Positions 33,614 through 44,770 are shown, numbered from the stretch's first letter. The stretch is 64,000 nt of DNA from Annona cherimola (GCA_030490835.1 CM059971.1:43386012-43450011), one strand, 5' to 3'. Notes: generated from the letters alone by a model not told the origin. A program made the numbers and translations.

Positions 33614-35306
33614 TGTGATACCAAGAACATTTTGAGACCCATGCATGTAATTTAGGCATTTAATTATTATTAATTGTATGATTGAATTAGCTGATTGAGC
33701 TTAGAGCAAATGACTAAGTAAAGTGATTAAGTTAATCACCTTAGCTCAATGTGGATGAATGTACACAAAAAGACAAAACAACGTGTAGGGAATGATGACT
33801 TGGCATGATTAATTATTCCATTAATTATGTTAATTGATGATAATTATGGGATAAATTAGGTCATTGTTTGAAAAATTCATAACTTGAAATATATATGGCG
33901 GATTGATGTGAAATTTGGAAGGGAGGCACATGTTGGCATGCTCTACCTCATTAATGGTATGGATTATGTTAATCATGATTCAGGTATGATGATAATGATT
34001 TAATTTTATTAATTTTCATGAGACATTTTCAAATGCTCATATCTTACACTAGAAAGGTCATTTTGAGATGAAAATTTTTATGTATGGCTAAAACAAGGTA
34101 GGCTATCATATGAATGGATTTGATTAAGCTAAATATTATGGGAAAATGTTGAACCACTTATGGTTAAAACCGTTGACTTTTTACCATTTAAAAAGTGGGT
34201 TTAATTAATGAAAAGTCAATGCCATAAATGAACCCATTTGAGGTATCTTAAGGAATGATTTTTGGGGCAATTTTTGCAATTTCATAAATTCATAAAATGC
34301 ATGATAAAGCTGCTGCATATTAGGGACGTTAATGGGGCTAGATTTGGATAGCTTTTGATGTCCACAAAATGACAAAATGAAGGGCAACTGCGGACATGAT
34401 CAATGGACCAAATTTCGAGTACATTTTTGTAAATATATGTATAATGGAAATTTCATGAGTATAAACATGACAGCACATTAGATTGATAAATATGGAATTA
34501 ATTAAGTCCCAAAATGAGGTGGAAAACGGTGGACAAAAGCATCAATATAAAAAGGGTTAGATGGGCAGCCTTGCATGTCCATTTCGACAGCAAAAGGAGA
34601 GAAAAAATAGAAAAGGGACAAGCAATGGAACGTCCAACCTAGGGAGGAAAAGGAGAAGAAAAAGAAGAGGAGAAGAAAGAAAGAAAGGGAGATTTCTAGC
34701 TAGGCAAGGAACAAGCAACTCTAACAATTCCAAATACGTGTCTAAACAAGTTTTGGTTTTAATAATTGAAAGTTTTCTAGCTCAAATAATGACTCATAAA
34801 TTGATTCATTTATGAACATTAAGTAATGAATTATAATCCCTTGATAGGGTTATTAAATGATAAATAAGTTAGGAGATTAAATTCAAGCATGCAAGAAAGG
34901 ATATGTGTGATTTAGAGTTGTTTACAACAAGTTAACATGCTGAAATTTTAATTAATTTCATATTAATGTTGCTGTTTTGAGCATGTATTATGTATTGATT
35001 ATGTGAGATATTTTAGTGTTTAAATTATGTCAAACCAAGCATGTTTAAGGGACTATAGTAGTGAAACTTTGGATGGACAACTAGGTGAGATTTCCCTTCA
35101 TTTAGGGTGGAAATGATGCATGACGTAAACAACAATGTATATTGGTAATTATATGGGTACAATACCCCATTTATGAAGTATTTGGGACGTCCACATGGTT
35201 GAAATAAAAATTCAAAAATTTGTTATATGACCTTGATGATGAGGACGTCTAAGGTGGAAATTCATGAGGAAAAAGTTTCTTTTTGAGTAATTTAATTGAA
35301 GGGTTT
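33614..35306 (+). repeat. 3' LTR of gypsy C, truncated
   Basis: Starts tgtgataccaag after the polypurine tract. A TATA box tataaaaa at 34546-34553 is followed by a GA-rich leader (34595-34690), as in the gypsy A and B LTRs. The LTR is cut at 35307 by a minus-strand LTR; its 3' end is not found in the window. No gene is present. The 34561-34815 frame is the low-complexity leader. Confidence 0.8.
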
Positions 35307-36180
35307 TGTTCACAATCTTACTGCAAGTGCATGGGTCGTAAATTGTAGTATATAAATTATCGATACACAGAGAATTCGGGATTATAAACTTTTCTTTTTA
35401 AATGCTTTCTTATCGAATATGAAGGGAATATATTGAATAAAATGAAATAAAAAGTAAAAAAGTGAGAAAAGAAAATAAAATTGAAACTAGAACGATTAGT
35501 ACCTAGGGTATAGGGTTTCACATGCGATTTTTACAACAGGTAGTGGTATAATTATTTAATCTGGAGATTTTTGTTAAAGTGGAACAAACATTAATTTATC
35601 CTTGCACATTCTCTCAAAATCTACAAGACATACCTTAATTTTCTTAACCATACCTTGTCTCACTCTCTGGACCTTAACCCAAGCTCCCATGATGTTTTTA
35701 GATCCCTTAAGATATTCCCCAGAAGCGTTTATATAGAGATGAGGATTGTGAATAGGAACTTGGCATGAATAGTAATTTGTGCATGAACAGTAACAGTGCG
35801 CGATTAGTAACACATAAATAGCTACAGTGCGCAAACAGTAATTCATGAATAGTATGCACATGAATAGTGCATGTGAACAGTGTGCATGAATAGTGCATGC
35901 ACGAACAATAACTGCGTATGAATAGTGTCTTGCTTGAAATGTAGTTTTGCTTCAGATTTGAGTCTTAAATTTGCAATTTACTCCCGCTTTCATTGACTCT
36001 TATCAATTTGTCCATGTTGTATACCAAAATTGCACGTATTCCTCCCGCTTTACACAAATCAGTCAATTATGAGTGTTTTATGCTTGTAAAGCTAAATTTA
36101 TCAAAATATGATTTAAAGTATCTTTAACACTCAAATTCTTCTTAATTAGTAATCAAAATTCATAATATAAATATAACTCA
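35307..36180 (-). repeat. minus-strand LTR of a tRNA-Asp-type gypsy, diverged
   Basis: Begins tgttcacaatcttactgc, homologous to 10793 and 37714 for about 350 bases, then diverges. A probable other end is aactca at 36180, next to gcaaataccccacacttg, which is a polypurine tract read on the minus strand. It contains an array of gaatagtg/gaacagta words at 35750-35930. No TSD was found. Confidence 0.5.
35750..35930. repeat. GAATAGTG/GAACAGTA short-word array
   Basis: More than ten copies of gaatagt, gaacagt or acagtg separated by gcatg, gtgcg or cacatg. Smaller groups occur in the gypsy A LTRs (4226-4250, 8940-8975, 10050-10125). Confidence 0.7.
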
Positions 36181-37713
36181 GCAAATACCCCACACTTGAA
36201 CCTTTGCTTGTCCTCAAGTAAATACGAAATAATCAAATTATAGAATTTCAAGAATTGACCTTTCAAGAACTTTGCGAAAAAAATATAAGTGATCATCAAA
36301 ACTAGTGAGGATGTTGAATAAATGACTTTGAAATAGAGCACTTGTCAAAATCTCAATCAAAAATCCTTTTTCATTAGATTAATACTGTACACCCTGTTAC
36401 CGTTTTTGCTTCCAATCACTAAGAATTCAAAAAATCCCGTGATATAAACTCCTAATTATCAAATATCCTCCTCTTTTATCTAGTTATTTAATACGCATAT
36501 TCAACCATTCAAATAATGGTAGTGATGCAGAAAAATTTAGTCAAATTACCTTATATACATCTCATCAAAGTTTTGCATCTAGATTTCCTCTACCAACTCA
36601 ATTAGTCAATTCATGGATTATAAGGATTTGGTGGGACAATGATTAGGTTTAGCACAAGAAAAAAAATTTCAAAAATTGAACCTCTCCACATTGATTTGAG
36701 CCTCATTTTGCAGTAGAAAATAATGTTACCTCCACACTTAGTACTTTCATTCTCTTTCAAGCCTGTTCTTACCCTTGTTTTAACATGAAATTTTTTTTTC
36801 AAGCCAAGTCTGACAATAATTTCTCTCATCATATTTCAAGATATCTAGGAAACTCACTTTTTTTTTACAAATAACTCCCTTCACCATATTTTGGGGTATC
36901 GAGGAAGTTATTTTCATTATTTATATAAGCCAGAAGGTCAAACCTTATTCCTGCTATAGCTTTAAGCTCAAAATTCAATTTCAATATTAGTTCAATTAAA
37001 TGTGAATTGAGGTTTAAAAAAATAATTTTTTTTTATTCAGGCTCGATAGGGGTAATTAACTGTTATACTCTCAAAGATAGGCTCATAAAAAAATGCCTTA
37101 ATCATGTCCATGAATTGGTGAAATCGAGTTTTAGCCTTAGAAATTCTTCAACTAGAATAAGATTTTCATGTATATGGGAAAAACTACCTTTCAGATTGTG
37201 CGTATTAGAAAAACCTTCAATAAATTAGAGAGCATTACTCTGATTTTGAAAAAAAACATAATTGGTATCTCAATATATCAGTTTAATCAAGTGATTTAGG
37301 ATAAAAATTCAATTATTTTCAACAAGTACATGTTCGAAAACATATTTAACATCTCATTATGATTCATTTATTTGCATAACTCAAAGATTTTGAAATTCCA
37401 AGTTTGGTATGCTTATAAGACTTAAAAGAGTTCAAAGTGGGATCTCAATCAGTTCAAAGTTCAGAATCATGCAAGAATTATCAAAAATTTTGAATTTTTT
37501 TTTCAAAATGTGACAAAAATTATAATTATTAGGGTAATCATCAAGGTAGTAAGGGGAATTTTTTAAAGAAAATAATGCAACGCATTAACCCCCACACTTG
37601 AAATCGACATTGTATTCAATGCAAATCATGCCATCAAAATAATATATCAAAATTAAACTAGTAATTCTAAGGAATTTGAGATGTTGACTTCCCTATTTTT
37701 GGTGTAAAATACT
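36181..37713 (-). other. non-coding internal region of the minus-strand element
   Basis: A/T-rich, with no recognisable gag or pol. Read on the minus strand it has two caagtgtgggg tracts (36181-36198 and near 37590). The second follows a small hairpin, cattgtattcaatg (37608-37621). At 37693-37713, ccctatttttggtgtaaaatact looks like a degenerate tRNA-Asp PBS next to the LTR at 37714. It could be a non-autonomous element or an old, eroded copy. Confidence 0.45.
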
Positions 37714-38490
37714 TGTTCGCAATCTCACCGCAAGTGCACGGGTCATAGATTGTAGTATATAAATTATCGATCTACAGGGAATTCGGGGCTATAAATTTTT
37801 CTTTTAAAGCTTTTGTGTCGAATATGGAGAGAAAATGGTAAATATAATGGAAAAGAAATAGAAAAATGGGAAGAGAAAATTGAAAATTAGAACAAGTAGA
37901 GAAAACGAGAGTGCGAGTACCTAGGGTCTAAGATTTCACATACGTCTTTTGCAACGGGTAGTGATATAGTTATTTAATATGGATATTGTTTGTTAAAGGA
38001 GAACAAACCCTAATTTATCATTACACCTTCTCTCGAAACCTACAAGGCGTACCCTAATTTTCTTAACCTCCTATTCTCATGGGATTAAGTTAATTAGAAT
38101 CCATTAAGTTCTATGGTTCATTCATGGAATTTCTCAAGGTCATCATGCCTATTCTCATGGTCTTAGATTTCCAGGTTTAATATCTTGATTTTCGTATATT
38201 AGATTTCTATCTCTCGGTTCTATCACCTAATATATGGAATCATGCCAAAGTACAGGTCCATGTACAAAGCAAGTACTAAAAATCATAAGATATTAAATTA
38301 ACAACAATATCCATCATAAATAAATTAAAAACCCACACCACGCTACATTGTACGTATGCTACATTCTCAACCCTAGATTTAGGGCTTAGCCAAACATGTT
38401 TAAGTCCAAAATAAAATTAAAATCAAAATCCATCTTAAACAAGATAATTAAAATTAAAAAGGGAAAAGATAGAAAGGTTGGTTTGAAGCT
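37714..38490 (-). repeat. minus-strand LTR fragment, cut by Athila copy A
   Basis: tgttcgcaatctcaccgc to ttgaagct, closely similar to 10793-11620. It stops at the start of the Athila LTR, so it is truncated by that insertion. Confidence 0.75.
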
Positions 38491-40032
38491 TGATAACTCG
38501 TATTTTTATGAGTTATCATGGCCCATTTCAAATTTAATTTGTGTGTTAGGTCGAGAGATTAGCCATAGTTTGCACTCATTTAGCTTAATTTTCACCCGCT
38601 TTGCATTTTAGGAGCATTAAATAGGTTTTAGGAAATTTTCACATTATTTAGGCATTTTTAGTTTATTTATTTAGTTTTTCCATCTTTTGCAGGAAGGACG
38701 GGACGTACGTCGGTAGAGTGGACGAGTTGAATGCCAGCTGAGGCATCCAGAGGCAGATGGATGGCGCCTAAGCGCCACCCATTGGCGCCCAGGCGCCACC
38801 CTTTGCGCCTTGACCATTTGCAGCACACACAGCTGACATGCAAGGCATTCCAGAGAGTTGGCACCTAGGCGCCAACTAGGGGCCACTTCTCTACATAAAA
38901 TCCAAGTCAGAAGCCACAAATCAGGTGGTACAGTCCAGGGAGTTGACGCCTAGGTGCCAGTGCAAGAATTCCTAGGGTTTCCAGAATGTGTCCAAACTAC
39001 TCAGCACACAAAGAGCTGGCGCCTAGGCGCCAATACGAATCCGTACGTGAATATTCTAGTGCGTAAGCTGCGCAAATAGGACTCTATATATAGTTCCTAG
39101 GGGTTCACGCGTGGGGGAGAGGAAAGAGGGGAGCCTGAGAACGAACTACAATGCAAGAGAAAGCGGAAATCAAGATTAAAGCTCGGATTGAAGAAAGGAT
39201 TCAAGTGTCGTTGGTGGAACCCACCGAAAAATAGTTTTTCTTATTCTTTCCAATTTTCTTTCTTTGCCTTATGGATACTTTTTATTTGGATGTATTGGAT
39301 GTTAAGATCATGTCTTTGAGCTAAACCTCCGTTAGATGGATAGTTAGGATGATTTGAATTCTAAACTATATTGTTTCTTAGTTCTTAGAATATTCAATAA
39401 TGAATATTTAAGCTTATATATGATTGTGTATGATTTACCTTTGCATGTGTGAGTTTAATGATTTATCCTTGGAAGAAGAAGATCTTTGCCAGATCCATGT
39501 GCAAGGCATAGGTTTCGACCTTTGTGTAAGGAGAGTTGTTTAACGGATAGGAATATACCGTTAAACCCTGTGTAGTCATTATACAAGTTATGCACTTATC
39601 AATTTCACTTTATTTAATGGCATGGGAACATAGCACTTAAATAGGGTGTAATTAGCTTTATATACTGTTGGAAAACATATATAAAGATATATGAACTTGG
39701 GCTAGTAAATCCATATGCAATCCACTTAAAAAGTACCAGCGCAATATAGTTTAGATTCAAGGATTCCGATCTATCCATCTGCCATCCCTAATCAGCAAAC
39801 TCGCTTTTAGTATCCAGTAGTCTCGTGATCTCTACTCTGATTTCTTTTTGCAATCGTTAGCTTAGTTAAATCGCAAAACCAGAATTTTCCATCCATAGAA
39901 CGCAAGTTAACTAATTCATAATTCGGTTAATAATTCCTCGTGGGAACGATACTCTACTCACTCTTTATTATTTGACACGGCATATATACTTACGTAAATA
40001 GCGAGCATTTTAATTGACATATACGCAGCTCA
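38491..40032 (+). repeat. Athila-like LTR (copy A)
   Basis: About 1.54 kb. The first 28 bases form a hairpin (tgataactc pairs with gagttatca, 38491-38518). Five GGCGCC-type palindromes lie between 38763 and 39035, the clearest being ggcgcctaggcgcc near 39019. A TATA box is at 39085-39092. The end, gcagctca, lacks the last few bases seen in copy D. Confidence 0.88.
39085..39092 (+). promoter_or_regulatory. TATA box of Athila-like LTR A
   Basis: tatatata in gactctatatatagttcc, just downstream of the palindrome array. The same context occurs at 63745-63752 and, as tataaata, at 57544-57551. Confidence 0.6.
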
Positions 40033-41200
40033 TAAATTCCTAGAAAAATACTTTTCGCCAGCCAAGTTAGCTAAGCTGAGAATGGATATAGTCTTGTTCA
40101 AGCAGCACGGAGAGTAGACCTTATCAGAGGCATGGGATCGTTTCAAAGACCTGCTTCGAAAGTGCCCGTATCATGGAATTCAGCCGTGGGTACAAATTCA
40201 TATTTTCTACAATGGTCTCCAGGATTCCACCCGTCACATGGTGGATTCTTCATCGAACGGATCTCTGCTATAGAAAAGCTATCGGGAATCATACACCCTG
40301 CTCGAAAACATGGCAGCCAACACTTATCAACTACCATCTGACAGGAGCTGAGGTGGGGGTCTACTCCAACTGGACGCTATTTCATCGATAAAGGCCCACA
40401 TCGATGCTTTATCTCGCCAAATTCAGAACCTGTCCAGGCCAACCAACGTCAGTGCATTAGGGGCGTCTACACCACAGCAGTCGACAGCAGCAGACATTTG
40501 CACTTGGTGTGGCGAATTCGGCCATCCTAGTGATGAATGCGCCTCCAACCCGGAGTCCATTAATTATGTGGGAAATTTCCAGAGAAATCTAGCTAATCAG
40601 TATGGAAACAACTACAACCCAGGCTAGAGAAATCATCCTAACTTCTCATGGAACAACCAGACGAGGCCCAATCATCCGCCTAGATTCCCGCAGCAGCAGC
40701 CGCAACAACAGCCTGCAAGACCAATGCAGTTCAATCCACCGCGAGAAGAAAAGAAATTGGATCTGAAAATCTCTTCATGCAATTTATGCAATCCTAGATC
40801 ACGACAAACAGGAATTTGGAAGCTCAGATAGGCCAACTGGCCTCAGCCTGAACAACCGACCTCAACGATCGCTGTCGAGCGACACCGAGCAAAACTCGAA
40901 GGGAAAAGGCAAAGAACAGGTCCAAGCAGTCACATCGCGTAGTGGAAAGTAGTTGCCCAATCCAACTCCACCGGAATCGATGACTGAACCCACTAACCCT
41001 CTGATTCAGTAGTCGCAGGAGCCAGAAGAACCAGCTGCAACCCAGAACCAACCTGACGCTGAAATTGCCACAAATCCAAGGCCACCTCCTCCATTTCCTC
41101 AACGATTTGAAAAGTCTAAAAAGGAGGGCCAGTTCAAGAAATTCCTTGAGGTACTGAAGCAGCTGCATATTAAAATACCTCTCGTTGAAGTCTTAGAATA
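40033..41200 (+). pseudogene. Athila-like gag fragment (copy A)
   Basis: The frame begins inside gag at KFLEKYF and continues with WDRFKDLLRKCP, GIQPWVQI, ESYTLLENMAANTYQL and IKAHIDALSRQIQNL. A CCHC knuckle CTWCGEFGHPSDEC (about 40500) and a Q/P-rich stretch (PQQQPQQQPARP) follow. Stops and frameshifts are frequent, with the parts spread over three frames. The N-terminal capsid half is deleted. The antisense frame at 40824-41168 is a shadow. Confidence 0.82.
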
Positions 41201-41201
41201 G

Positions 41202-42124
41202 ATGTCGAGCTATGCCAAATTCATGAAAGACGTGCTATCAAAGAAAAGGCAGTTGACGGAATTCGAGACAATGGCGCTAATAGAGGAAACTAGTGCAAGG
41301 GTTCAGAGGAAACTACCTCCTAAACTCAAGGACCCTGGGAGTTTCATAATCTCGTGCACAATTGGTGACCTGTACTTCGGGAGAGCATTATGCGACTTGG
41401 GAGCTAGCATTAATCTCATGCCCAAGTCCATTTTCAGAAAGTTGGGCTCGGGGAAGCTCGATCTACCACCGTGACGCTACAACTGGCGGATTGATCCATC
41501 ACGTATCCAGACGGTATCATTGAGGATGTCCTTGTCAAGGTGGACAAATTCATCTTTCCGGCAGATTTCATTATCCTGGATTATGAAGAAGATCGAGATG
41601 TGCCAATTATTCTTGGTCGACCTTTTCTCACAACAGGCAACGTCATAATCAATGTACGAGCCGGAGAATTAACCATGCAGGTGCAAAATGAAAAGGTTAC
41701 ATTCGACGTGCTCAAGACTATACAGAGCCCGACTGACTTAGAGGATTGCTTAAGGATTGATATGGGCAATGCAGAGGTTCAAAAGCTTCCTCAGAATGAA
41801 TTTAAGGACCAAGAGCAAATTGCGGCTAGGGGTCACAAATTATTTGTCGGTATTAAAGACCGACTCGTTGGTTACATCGGGCCCAAACAACTGACCGAGC
41901 CGTTGGGAAGTCAAGACACGGATATTAAAGCCAATGAAGGAGTAGGGGAGTTTACATTGGATAAAACTAGAAATTTTCATACCAAAATACCCTTATCTCA
42001 TTGGCCGAAAAATCAAATCTGGCACAACTTTATAGAACGATGGGCTAAAATCAGATCGAAACTTCCAAGTTGCAGCTCTAATGGCCGGGAGTTCGAGGTG
42101 GTGAAATTGAAAAGGACTGAATAG
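41202..42124 (+). pseudogene. Athila-like protease (copy A)
   Basis: Aspartic protease region that processes Gag. 41202-41474 gives MSSYAKFMKDVLSKKR, PPKLKDPGSFIISC and the active-site segment CDLGASINLMP. A frameshift near 41465 moves to 41540-42124, with [18 protein letters not shown] and [12 protein letters not shown], then about 130 residues of charged tail ending GREFEVVKLKRTE. Normally RT follows; here the frame simply stops, as in copy D. Confidence 0.88.
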
Positions 42125-42130
42125 CAGAAA

Positions 42131-42224
42131 CGTCGTGCTGAGGACGATAAACTCAGCGCTGGATGGGAGGCAACCCATCAATCATTTTCTATCTAATTTT
42201 TTGTTATTGTTTTTGCTTTTGTAG
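42131..42224 (+). promoter_or_regulatory. conserved hairpin block and splice-acceptor-like tract (copy A)
   Basis: gctgaggacgataaact, agcgct and atgggaggcaacccat (stem ATGGG/CCCAT) are followed by a T-rich run ending in ttttgtag at 42224. The same order is found at 61460-61560 in copy D, right after the protease stop. The pyrimidine run plus AG resembles a 3' splice site for a downstream ORF. Confidence 0.6.
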
Positions 42225-42914
42225 GGAAATTAATTGGGCCTTTCCCACCGACGCCACTAGAGGTCCGAGCCTGCTTCAGGCAGTCATCACATCCCCAGCC
42301 CGACGACGAGGACAACAAGGACGCGACAGAGTCTGATTTTTGAGGGAGTCCCAGTCCTTTCTTTTTGTTTTTCTTTTCTTTTATTTTTACTTTTCATTGT
42401 ATTTTCATTTTTAGTTCATTTTAGGGTCATGCATTGAGGACAATGCATCTCTCAAGTTTGGGGGGGTGTATAATTCTTAACCATAGGTTAGTTTTGCATT
42501 TTAATTTTCATGCTTTAGTTTATGTTACATGCATTTCAATTCCAGCTAATGAAAGTTGTCTTTGTTTCAATTCATCTGATTGTGAAAATGTGCAAGGCTG
42601 TGATTAATTCTGATTTGAAGTTGAATTCATGAAAGAATGGGCAATTCAGATTGAAACCAAGTATAAAGTAGGTTGAAATTAACATGTGAAAGAATTAAAA
42701 GGAATTTCAGAATACATTGTTCTAATTCAATAACAGGCATATCTTTCATACCGAGATGATGAAAATTGAACTAAATAAATGTTGGCCAAGTACTTCAATG
42801 AGTTCAGAAATGGTATTATTTCACAGGAATTACTCAAACATGTTCAGTACCCCTAATAAAGCATTAGAAAAAGATAAAAAGGGGGTGGTTGACCTAAGTT
42901 GAGTAACCGAGACT
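42225..42914 (+). other. Athila copy A 3' untranslated region
   Basis: No ORF. It holds a T-rich stretch, a hairpin atgcattg-agga-caatgcat (42429-42448) and a G-rich tract aagtttgggggggtg (42454-42468). A/T-rich sequence follows, with a second purine run aaaaaggggg near 42876. The sequence from about 42886 matches nothing else in the window. Confidence 0.55.
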
Positions 42915-43529
42915 TGGCATCGACAAACTAAGACGTTACTTCCTTACCTCAAGACCTTATCGATTGGTAAATGTGAATCAGAATTGTTGCCCTGATCACG
43001 CGGCGGGTTCTTAATTGGATCTCGTCCAAATTTTTTTTCGATTTCTTCATCATCGTTTTCATCACATTCTGCATCACACATTCATATCTTTACATTTCAC
43101 ACCATTATTCATCAATCATTTCTTTAAAATCAACATCATACATCATACAAGCGGCAATACACTTGTAATAAATTTCATCATCTCATTCATAGCATCTCAT
43201 CATGCTTTTCTACATGACATTTACATTTCCACACATACATACATTCAATCATTGAATCATATAGAACTTCTAATTATAAACAAGTTCATATACATCAACA
43301 AACCTTAGCACTTCAAACCATGCTATCCCATTTCTTATAGCCCACTTGGCTACCATCACGTACTTTTTTTCTCCTGCTTAGGTTCACAACCTATTGAGTT
43401 TCCCGGTACCCGTCTAAGGTTTGGGAAAACAAAACGTGAGTGACAACTCAGTAAGCAAACATTTTATCTTTTAGGGCCAGACTTCTTTGAAAATCATTTC
43501 ATTAAACATCTTGAACACCTTTTTCTTAA

Positions 43530-44075
43530 GGACATTTATATGTCCTAAAACATTATCATGAAATCCTTTGTTCATGAGGACAATTCTATGTCCTTGAACA
43601 TTATCATAAAATATTTATTCTTACAAATAATTTACAAGCCACCTCTGGGCTTATTAAAGCAAAACATCCATGTTTTACCTTCTTTAATTAATTTTCTTTT
43701 GTCTTGAGTGAACATTTCCAATGTTCGAAGACATTTACATAAATTCATCTTTTGCCAGGGGACGTTTTACGTCCAAAACATTTTTCTCATAAATCCTTTG
43801 GTAAAGAAGGACATTCTCTTGTCCTAAAACATCATTTGCATAAGCCTTTCTCGGCAAAGGACATTTTTATGTCCAAAAATATTTTTCATCATAAAATTCT
43901 TTAGCCAAGAGACATTTAATGTCTCAAAACGTTTTTCATATAGCTTCATTTGGCAATGGACATTCATATGTCCTAAAACACCTTTTTATTAAAACACTTT
44001 GCCATTGGACATTCTCATGTCCATAAACATTTTTCATTAGGCTCTTTAATAATGGACATTCTTATGTCCAAAAAC
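43530..44075. repeat. minisatellite of GGACATnnnATGTCC hairpins
   Basis: About ten degenerate units of roughly 50-60 bases, each with a small inverted repeat such as ggacatttatatgtcc (43530), ggacgttttacgtcc (about 43759) or ggacattcttatgtcc (44054). Each is followed by aaaacat and a T-rich linker. Compensatory variants (for example gacgtt with acgtcc, gaacat with atgttc) keep the pairing. The gypsy A and B LTRs lack this array. Confidence 0.75.
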
Positions 44076-44579
44076 AAGTTTGACATAAATCATTTTTCAT
44101 AATCCCTGTCTTGGGGCTTGTTTATAACAAACAAGGAATATAAGATACATAAACCATTTTCATAAATGCATTTTCATAGAAAGATTTTCTTTTATTCCTG
44201 TTATTTACACTTTTGTGTAAAACACCCTTTTTTTCAGGGTAACTTATACATAATAGCTCATAAAAATCCAATTTAGGATAACTTTTTCATATAAATGCTT
44301 TTATATCCCAATCTTTGGGCTTTTGAAAAGCAAAACATAAGCAAACACATTTCTCCCCATCCAGTAGTGACACTTAGCAAGTGATCATGCTACCTTTTGG
44401 AAGAGAATCCTTAACAGCACGCTAGCCAGGCGGCTGTTTATTTATCCTGCTCCCATCTCAGGGAGGGCGCCGCTAGCACTCCTGTCATCCCTTAGCGACT
44501 TGGCCTTATGTAGAGTGGGCCCCGGTCATCCCAACCGTGCTCTACAACCTGCCTGTTTATTGTACCGGTGCACCGTACA

Positions 44580-44770
44580 TTATTATGATGGACCGCAGGC
44601 CGTTTGGTTTAAAGAACCACAGACCGCAGCTTATGTCCTTTTAAACCGGGATCACAGACCTCTGTCTGCATCCATAACACACAAAAATCTTAGACCGAAG
44701 TCTATATCTTTAAAAAATCATTTTCAAAAACACATCATAGACCGCAGTCCGTGTCAACTTGTAAGCGAGC
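44580..44770. repeat. short repeat array (gaccgcagnccgtgtc)
   Basis: Five or so copies of variants of agaccgcagtccgtgtc separated by A/T-rich linkers. The related LTR fragment at 55163-55260 has three further copies (acagatcgcagcccgtgtc and variants). Confidence 0.65.

Larger units (their letters stand above)
38491..42914 (+). mobile_element. Athila-like gypsy copy A, internally deleted
   Basis: A 5' LTR (38491-40032) is fused directly to the middle of gag, followed by protease, a conserved hairpin block, and a 3' untranslated region with a G-rich tract. PBS, gag N-terminus, RT, RNase H and integrase are absent, and no 3' LTR is seen. At the junction near 40032 the LTR end agctca passes straight into taaattcctagaaaaat, a gag sequence. 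The right boundary is set where a minus-strand gypsy LTR begins and is uncertain. Confidence 0.75.

Noticed and set aside
34561..34815. 84-aa Lys/Arg-rich ORF
   Set aside because: Lies in the GA-rich leader just after the TATA box of the gypsy C LTR. Basic runs are expected from purine repeats.
35307..38490. Complete element with paired LTRs
   Set aside because: The two LTR-like ends are only partly similar and no TSD was found. I could not exclude two separate fragments, so they are listed apart.
40824..41168. 114-aa minus-strand ORF
   Set aside because: Antisense shadow of the Athila gag C-terminus.
42886..42914. 3' LTR of Athila copy A starting after the aaaaaggggg tract
   Set aside because: The sequence after it does not match the TGATAACTC start of any Athila LTR in the window.
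43015..43308. 97-aa His/Phe/Ile-rich ORF
   Set aside because: A/T-rich low-complexity frame inside a minus-strand gypsy LTR; no homologous frame in sister LTRs.
43530..44075. CRISPR-like array of hairpin repeats
   Set aside because: Units are degenerate, spacing varies and the context is a plant LTR. It is a minisatellite.
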